Shown here: positions 48,880 to 49,900 of the stretch, in pieces
How positions within the stretch are numbered: the stretch's first letter is position 1
Layout: every line of letters begins with the position of its first letter
DNA from: Candidatus Fermentibacter sp.
GTDB taxonomy: Bacteria; Fermentibacterota; Fermentibacteria; Fermentibacterales; Fermentibacteraceae
DNA length: 49,900 nt
NCBI GenBank assembly: GCA_030373045.1
Contig: JAUCPW010000028.1
Location: forward strand, 1-49,900
Reading direction: 5' to 3'
Notes under the pieces: generated by a model
Databases searched by the model: none
Told to the model about the DNA's origin: nothing
Seen by the model: only the letters and a program-made list of their open reading frames with translations
Made by a program: the position numbers and the translations under genes

Positions 48880-49900
48880 GTGTTTCGAACCGTCTGGCTC
48901 CTCCTCAGGACCAAGCTCGGATCCGTCCGCGGATCTGCCGCCTCCATGTGGGAGTGCAACAGGCTCAAGCTGATCGCAGGCGTCCTGACGCTCGGGGTCA
49001 TCGCCCCCGCGATGTACTTCCTCTTCCTCTTCCTCTTCGGCAGGCTCATCGCAGTAGACGACGCCGGGTTCGGGGTCGCCCTGTCCGGCCGGCTCCTCTC
49101 CACCGCATTCATGGCCTTCTCGGTGTTCCTCGCCGTCTCCTCGCTCATCGGCGGGATCTCCATCCTCTACAGGTCTCGCGAGACCTCGATGCTCCTCGGC
49201 CTGCCGGTCCGCTCATCCGCAGTGGCGGTTTTCAGGACCGTCGAGAGCTGGTTCTACGCTGGCTGGTCGACACTCCTGATGGGCGTACCCGTAATACTGG
49301 CATTCTCCGAGGCCACCGGCAGCGGACCGGGCGTGGCCGTCGCCGGTCTGGCGCTTCTCGTACCGCTCGTGCTCTCTTCTACCGCCGCGGGCTCGATAGT
49401 CCTCGCCGTCCTGTCGCGGCTCGGGTCGATCCAGAGCCTCAGGAGAGGGGCCGTCGGCGCCGTGGTGATGTCCGCCCTCATGATACTGGTCTTCCTGAGA
49501 GGATCCGATCCCGGCGCGCTGGTCATCCCGGACAGCAGCGCCGGAGACCTCCAGGCGGTGCACCGCTTCGTAGCCGGGCTCCCGGCTGCCGGCCATTCTC
49601 CCTGGCCCCACGCCCTCTTCGGGGCCGTGCTGACAAGGCTGGGCACCTCCGGCCCCGGGCAGTACGCCGGGAGGGCGGCGGCCATACTCACAGCCGAATC
49701 GGCCGTCCTGGCGGCCCTTGCCCTCTCGCTCACCGCGATCGGGTTCAGGGGGAGGCACGCCTCGATGGCCGGCGAAGCCGGCCTTTCCCCGTCGAGGGGC
49801 TCCGTCTTAAGGCGGGGGGGGCTGTCCACGGCGCTGGTCGATAAGGAGGCGCTGCTCTTATCCCGGGATACCCTTCACTTGATACATCTATCGCTACTGG
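48880..49900 (+). CDS. Multi-pass membrane protein, ABC-exporter permease-like, cut by the window end
   Basis: The frame is open from GTG at 48880 to the last base (340 codons) with no stop. It encodes several membrane segments, including LIAGVLTLGVIAPAMYFLFL in parts, FMAFSVFLAVSSLIGG, GWSTLLMGVPVILAF and LTAESAVLAALALSL. A loop RETSMLLGLPV and the late segment VDKEALLLSRDTLHL resemble putative ABC-2 exporter permeases, where K(E/D)..L..RD begins the second half. A nucleotide-binding partner would be expected just beyond the window. The codon use matches its neighbours. The start is not firm; no good ribosome-binding site is seen. Confidence 0.65.
   Translation, partial: MFRTVWLLLRTKLGSVRGSAASMWECNRLKLIAGVLTLGVIAPAMYFLFLFLFGRLIAVDDAGFGVALSGRLLSTAFMAFSVFLAVSSLIGGISILYRSRETSMLLGLPVRSSAVAVFRTVESWFYAGWSTLLMGVPVILAFSEATGSGPGVAVAGLALLVPLVLSSTAAGSIVLAVLSRLGSIQSLRRGAVGAVVMSALMILVFLRGSDPGALVIPDSSAGDLQAVHRFVAGLPAAGHSPWPHALFGAVLTRLGTSGPGQYAGRAAAILTAESAVLAALALSLTAIGFRGRHASMAGEAGLSPSRGSVLRRGGLSTALVDKEALLLSRDTLHLIHLSLL

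Noticed and set aside
1-49900. tRNA, rRNA, CRISPR arrays, insertion sequences and prophage genes
   Set aside because: I looked in all gaps and on both strands; gaps are short and none shows cloverleaf arms, regular direct repeats or transposase motifs.

Overview
The window is a GC-rich stretch of a bacterial chromosome with about 46 protein genes and almost no spare DNA. Many neighbouring genes share 1-14 bases at stop/start junctions, and TTG and GTG starts are common. The cell is Gram-negative with lipopolysaccharide: a Kdo pathway, a late lipid A acyltransferase, the LptA/B/C transport genes and an outer-membrane beta-barrel are present. Secreted proteins end in C-terminal domains like those of type IX secretion cargo, and arginine is mostly coded by AGG. 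Together this suggests a lineage of the FCB group, possibly a candidate phylum such as Fermentibacterota. That placement is inference; no rRNA lies in the window. I saw no tRNA, rRNA, CRISPR array, insertion sequence or phage gene.

Layout. (1) 72-11927, plus strand: an unbroken run of 14 genes for pantothenate (panC, panD), a GlmU-like nucleotidyltransferase, HIT, a LytR_C protein, rsfS, argS, a PfkB kinase, purM, an archaeal-type phosphoglycerate mutase, nadA, a class I amidotransferase-like hydrolase, and GDP-mannose supply (manA, manC). (2) 11932-13814: an L,D-transpeptidase and a TPR lipoprotein diverge from facing promoters with a palindrome between them. (3) 13976-15852, minus: a biotin carrier and a carboxyltransferase. 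(4) 15935-22746, minus: four overlapping genes for a lipoprotein and three large membrane proteins, one of them a DUF2723 glycosyltransferase. (5) 22850-26341, minus: two paralogous secreted metalloproteases. (6) 26503-38701, plus: a beta-CASP nuclease, an outer-membrane barrel, kdsB-kdsA-kdsC-kdsD-lpxL-lptC-lptA-lptB-rpoN, then gatD and an adenosine-specific kinase. (7) 38689-42020: a probable ceramide locus, with a reductase on the minus strand diverging from serine palmitoyltransferase and a GNAT-like acyltransferase. (8) 42042-46324: a short alanyl-tRNA synthetase, an exported protein with a caspase/CHAT-like His-Cys pattern, an M42 aminopeptidase and an RRM protein with a long leader. (9) 46460-49900: a methyltransferase, a secreted M28 peptidase and a membrane protein cut by the window end.

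The genes mostly serve the envelope. Kdo and Lpt genes build and move LPS, the sphingolipid genes would add a second kind of outer-membrane lipid, ManA/ManC and the GT-C cassette could supply and attach surface sugars, and several exported peptidases carry type IX-like tails. The most unusual points are the archaeal-type GatD, the short AlaRS, the compact ceramide locus beside an LPS locus, the GT-C/TPR cassette next to exported proteases, and the His-Cys exported protein.
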